Shown: in pieces, positions 61,294 to 64,000 of the stretch
Layout: every line of letters begins with the position of its first letter
How positions within the stretch are numbered: the stretch's first letter is position 1
NCBI GenBank assembly: GCA_965246935.1
Contig: CBDFGC010000037.1
Location: forward strand, 310,001 to 374,000
Direction of reading: 5' to 3'
DNA: 64,000 nt
From: JAZKFT01 sp965246935
Lineage (GTDB): Bacteria; Bacteroidota; Bacteroidia; Chitinophagales; Chitinophagaceae
The notes under the pieces: model-generated
Databases searched by the model: none
What the model saw: the letters and a program-made list of their open reading frames with translations, nothing else
What the model was told of the DNA's origin: nothing
Translations under genes and position numbers: made by a program

Positions 61294-63549
61294 ATGAAAC
61301 AAAAATTAACAGGCCGCTGCCTGATGGCTACCGCTATGCTTCTGCTTTCCATTGCCTGCACAGCTCAGATAGAAAAAGTTGATCCTAAAAACTTACAGAT
61401 TTTACAAGATCAGCAGTTTCAGCAGCAGCCTGGCAATAACAATGTATTTGAGCCTTTTAAAGATAATTGGCCCGAACTTAAAAGAGGTGAGCATAATCTG
61501 GTGCAACGCTTTGTGCCGCAGAAGCCGGATAAGATTACTGTAGATAAAAAGAACTGCATTGCAGGTGTTTTCGTTTTGAAATTTACAGAAGGCACTCACA
61601 TCAGGTTAAAAGATGGCAAATTGTTTTTTGATGATAAAAACGCACTGCAAAATTCGGAAGAAATGTACCGGCTGGCACGTAGCGGCTTAAAGGCCGATGG
61701 CATAACAGGCCAACTGCAACAGGTTGTTGGTATATTAGACAAAGCCCGATCTAATTATAAATTTGATATTGCCTACGCCTTTCGTACCAATAAGCAACCT
61801 TACACAACCGACGACCAGTTTATACAAAAAGCTGAATTGGAACAACGGGCAGGCGAAGAACTGGCCGATCTGGATTTATATTATGTGGTATATGCACCCA
61901 ATTTTAAAGATCCTGCTGCTGAAGAAGATGTCATGAACCAGTTTAATAAATTCGGAATTGTTGAGATGGTTTACCCGGCTATGATGAGTACAGGTGCTGT
62001 TGTAAAATCAAATGAAAAAGAAGAATTCTTTTCCCCGCCACCCCCGACTACCGATATCAGCAGTATGCAAGGCTATTTAAATGCAGCGCCGACCGGCCTT
62101 GACGCCCGATTTGCCTGGACACAACGCGGGGGCCGTGGCGATGGTATTCGCATTGCTGATGTAGAGTACGATTGGGTTACAGACCACGAGGATTTCCCCA
62201 GAAACTGGTTTTGGGGAGCAAGACCTGTTTTATGTCCTTACGTTCGGGAAGGCAGCGAACATGGTACAGCGGTTATGGGCGAACTGGCCGCACCTGATAA
62301 TGGAATGGGTGTAACGGGCTTTGTAAGCAATGTGAGTTACGGTACATCAACTGCCTGCCGTCCGTTTGATTATGTATGGGCCTCCGTTGTCGCAAGCTTT
62401 TCAGGTGAAAACTGGGTAGGCCGGTGCCACAATGTAGTAGTTGCAAATGCCATAGTTGCTGCAAGCGATGCGCTGCGGCCCGGAGATGTTTTATTAATCG
62501 AGCAGCATACAGCAGGGCCTGCCAGCGGTTTGCCATGTACGCTTGGAGACTGCAGCCAATGGGAATATGTACCAATGGAGTATTATCAGGAATGTTTCGA
62601 CGCTATCCGCCGGGCAACTGCCGCAGGCCGCCTTGTAGTAGAAGCAGCAGGCAACGGATCTATGAATCTTGACGCACCCCGCTATGGTAACCGGTTTAAT
62701 CTTTCTGTACGTAACTCCCAGGCAATTTTAGTAGGCGCTTCCGGAATGGGAAACCGTGTAACAGCAAATTTTTCCAATACGTCCGGCAGGGTAGATGTGC
62801 ATGCCTGGGGTGGTGGGGTGGTTACATTAGGCTATGGCGGAGGTTCGCCTTCACCATTTGACAATACGCCGATTAACCGCTTTTACACGAGTGGGTTTGG
62901 TGGCACTTCCAGCGCTTCGCCTATGGTTGCCGGTAGCGTAGCCAGTATACAGGCTACCCGGTTAGCTGCCGGACTTCCATTGATGTCGCCAACCAACATG
63001 CGAAGTTTGTTGGTAAGTACAGGTACGTTACAGGTTTCAGGTGCTCCTATTGGCCCTCAGCCAAATTTACGTGCTGCCATCATCCGCTCCACGGGTTTGG
63101 CCGGCGGCTTTAGCGGCCCCGGAACTTATACCATCCGTTCAAAGCTTACGCGTAAAGTATTGGATATAGATATTAGCTGGTTTGCCGGTGGCAACAATGG
63201 TCAAAAACTGCAACAATGGGACAGCCATCTGGGGCAAAATCAACAGTTTACTGTAATTGATGCCGGTGGTGGTTTCTTCCGGCTGATGGCGGTACATAGT
63301 GGCAAAATGCTTGATGTGCGGGGCCAGGGGCTGGGCGATGGGGTAGCACTACAACAATTTCAATCAACCGGCCTTGCTAATCAGCAATTCAGAATCGTAC
63401 CTGTTAGTTCTTTTTATAAAATCATTTGCCGGCAAAGCAATAAGGTATTGGATGTAACGGGTTTTGGCCGGGACAACGGTGTGCAGATACAGCAATGGAC
63501 TGACCTTGGAGGTGACAACCAGCTATGGGAATTTGTACGGTTGCGATAG
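61294..63549 (+). CDS. S8 (subtilisin-like) peptidase with ricin-type lectin tail
   Basis: 751 residues. Leader with SIACTAQ at its end (lipobox-like Cys or signal peptidase site). A prodomain-like N-terminal part runs to about 265. The catalytic triad is D289 (IADVEYDW), H323 (EHGTAVMG) and S539 (GTSSASPMVAG); the Asp region departs from the usual D(S/T)G. From about 608 a ricin-type beta-trefoil lectin (GPGTYTIRSKLTRKVLDI, QQFTVIDAGG, QWTDLGGDNQLWEF) may bind sugar, aiming the protease at glycans. No T9SS tail. Confidence 0.9.
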   Translation: MKQKLTGRCLMATAMLLLSIACTAQIEKVDPKNLQILQDQQFQQQPGNNNVFEPFKDNWPELKRGEHNLVQRFVPQKPDKITVDKKNCIAGVFVLKFTEGTHIRLKDGKLFFDDKNALQNSEEMYRLARSGLKADGITGQLQQVVGILDKARSNYKFDIAYAFRTNKQPYTTDDQFIQKAELEQRAGEELADLDLYYVVYAPNFKDPAAEEDVMNQFNKFGIVEMVYPAMMSTGAVVKSNEKEEFFSPPPPTTDISSMQGYLNAAPTGLDARFAWTQRGGRGDGIRIADVEYDWVTDHEDFPRNWFWGARPVLCPYVREGSEHGTAVMGELAAPDNGMGVTGFVSNVSYGTSTACRPFDYVWASVVASFSGENWVGRCHNVVVANAIVAASDALRPGDVLLIEQHTAGPASGLPCTLGDCSQWEYVPMEYYQECFDAIRRATAAGRLVVEAAGNGSMNLDAPRYGNRFNLSVRNSQAILVGASGMGNRVTANFSNTSGRVDVHAWGGGVVTLGYGGGSPSPFDNTPINRFYTSGFGGTSSASPMVAGSVASIQATRLAAGLPLMSPTNMRSLLVSTGTLQVSGAPIGPQPNLRAAIIRSTGLAGGFSGPGTYTIRSKLTRKVLDIDISWFAGGNNGQKLQQWDSHLGQNQQFTVIDAGGGFFRLMAVHSGKMLDVRGQGLGDGVALQQFQSTGLANQQFRIVPVSSFYKIICRQSNKVLDVTGFGRDNGVQIQQWTDLGGDNQLWEFVRLR

Positions 63550-63570
63550 CAATAGAAACATTTTAAAAAC

Positions 63571-63598
63571 GAGCCATCTTTATATGTAGAGATGGCTC
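63571..63598 (+). terminator. weak hairpin terminator after the protease gene
   Basis: GAGCCATCT (63571-63579) pairs with AGATGGCTC (63590-63598). The following T-run is poor, so termination is uncertain. Confidence 0.4.
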
Positions 63599-63814
63599 AT
63601 TACATTTGTCGATTACTGAAACCGGTCCATGAAATTTCAGGATAGTGTTTAATACAGGTTGTTGCGATAAAAGGAATATAAAAACCGCCTGGAAAAGCTC
63701 TAAATAATAAAATTTTTACCTTGACGATACCAGCTATAATGATCGTAAATTGAAGACCAGCTTTGGATTTATAAAATAGCGCATTTATTTACCTACCTAA
63801 AACCACATCCAGCC

Positions 63815-64000
63815 ATGGCAAAATCATTGATTAAAACAGACAATTACCTGGTTAAGCCCGGTAAAGCCTTTTCGCTGAAAAAACTTGCTACGGAAGAAAA
63901 TACCCGTGGTATTACCAAAGAGGATGGTGAAGGATTGCTGAAACAGAATGTAGAAGCCTTGTCGGAATTACAGGAAAAACTCTATGCAGGTAGCCGGTAT
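63815..64000 (+). CDS. PPK2-family polyphosphate kinase (partial, runs off window)
   Basis: 62 codons from the ATG at 63815: AKSLIKTDNYLVKPGKAFSL, KKLATEENTRGITKEDGEGL and LSELQEKLYAGSRY. The L.PG..F.L ... LQEKLYA pattern is the N-terminal end of PPK2-type polyphosphate:nucleotide phosphotransferases; the Walker motifs lie beyond the window. Confidence limited by the short visible part. Confidence 0.7.
   Translation, partial: MAKSLIKTDNYLVKPGKAFSLKKLATEENTRGITKEDGEGLLKQNVEALSELQEKLYAGSRY

Overview
The window reads as a chromosomal piece of a Bacteroidota member, most likely of the Chitinophagaceae. The support is indirect but consistent: secreted proteins with leaders ending in xAQ and type IX secretion (T9SS) C-terminal sorting domains, TAnnTTTG-type -7 promoter elements, an SDR-type threonine dehydrogenase, LuxR-type two-component pairs with TPR kinases, a Bat-like VWA locus, and dispersed palindromic repeats in the gaps. 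No rRNA, tRNA or CRISPR array was found.

Layout. 0.0-2.9 kb: a cut-off HxlR regulator divergent from a DoxX-like protein, an NTF2-like protein, a twice-frameshifted flavin-dependent oxidoreductase and a small aspartic-protease-fold protein. 3.0-11.6 kb: rpoB and rpoC on the minus strand, with an unusual 500-nt spacer between them and no rplJ/rplL upstream. 12-16 kb: a small membrane protein and a GH2-GH53 fusion for galactan breakdown, interrupted by one frameshift. 16-19.2 kb: a small Pro/Trp-tailed ORF, a lipoprotein, a membrane protein and a NarL-type two-component pair. 19.3-26.5 kb: an insertion-sequence derivative that has replaced the end of a fructosamine-kinase-like gene, a DNA-repair pair (MBL exonuclease and ATP-dependent ligase), a phosphopantetheinyl transferase, dCTP deaminase and threonine dehydrogenase. 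26.7-29.1 kb: a T9SS protein made of GGxGDGY repeats and a sulfatase-modifying-factor-like protein, apparently co-transcribed. 29.3-33.2 kb: an AT-rich accessory island with a tyrosine recombinase, a HEAT-like secreted protein, a broken gene and an IS3 transposase fragment. 33.2-39.5 kb: TMEM175-like channel, a second two-component pair, HNH protein, rhodanese, PASTA protein and D-Ala-D-Ala ligase. 39.7-44.6 kb: an Rpn-nuclease remnant, an ankyrin membrane protein, and a possible small-molecule cluster (ATP-grasp, YqcI/YcgG family, DUF1989). 44.9-52.7 kb: a 1360-residue Calx-beta/T9SS protein, a tail-collar protein, an HExxH protein and an unassigned 501-residue protein. 53-61 kb: two Bat-type genes, a propeller-like secreted protein, pdxA, an antitoxin with a dead toxin, a LolA-like protein and an ABC exporter. 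61.3-64 kb: an S8 protease with a ricin-type lectin tail and the start of a PPK2-type polyphosphate kinase.

Two themes run through the window. First, four apparent frameshifts in the first 16 kb (DoxX-like, oxidoreductase twice, GH2-GH53) are all compatible with one extra base; they may be sequencing errors or real decay. Second, small inverted-repeat elements repeatedly sit against or inside stop codons (rpoB, the fructosamine-kinase-like gene, the BatD-like gene, the ABC ATPase), so short mobile palindromes appear to be editing gene ends here.
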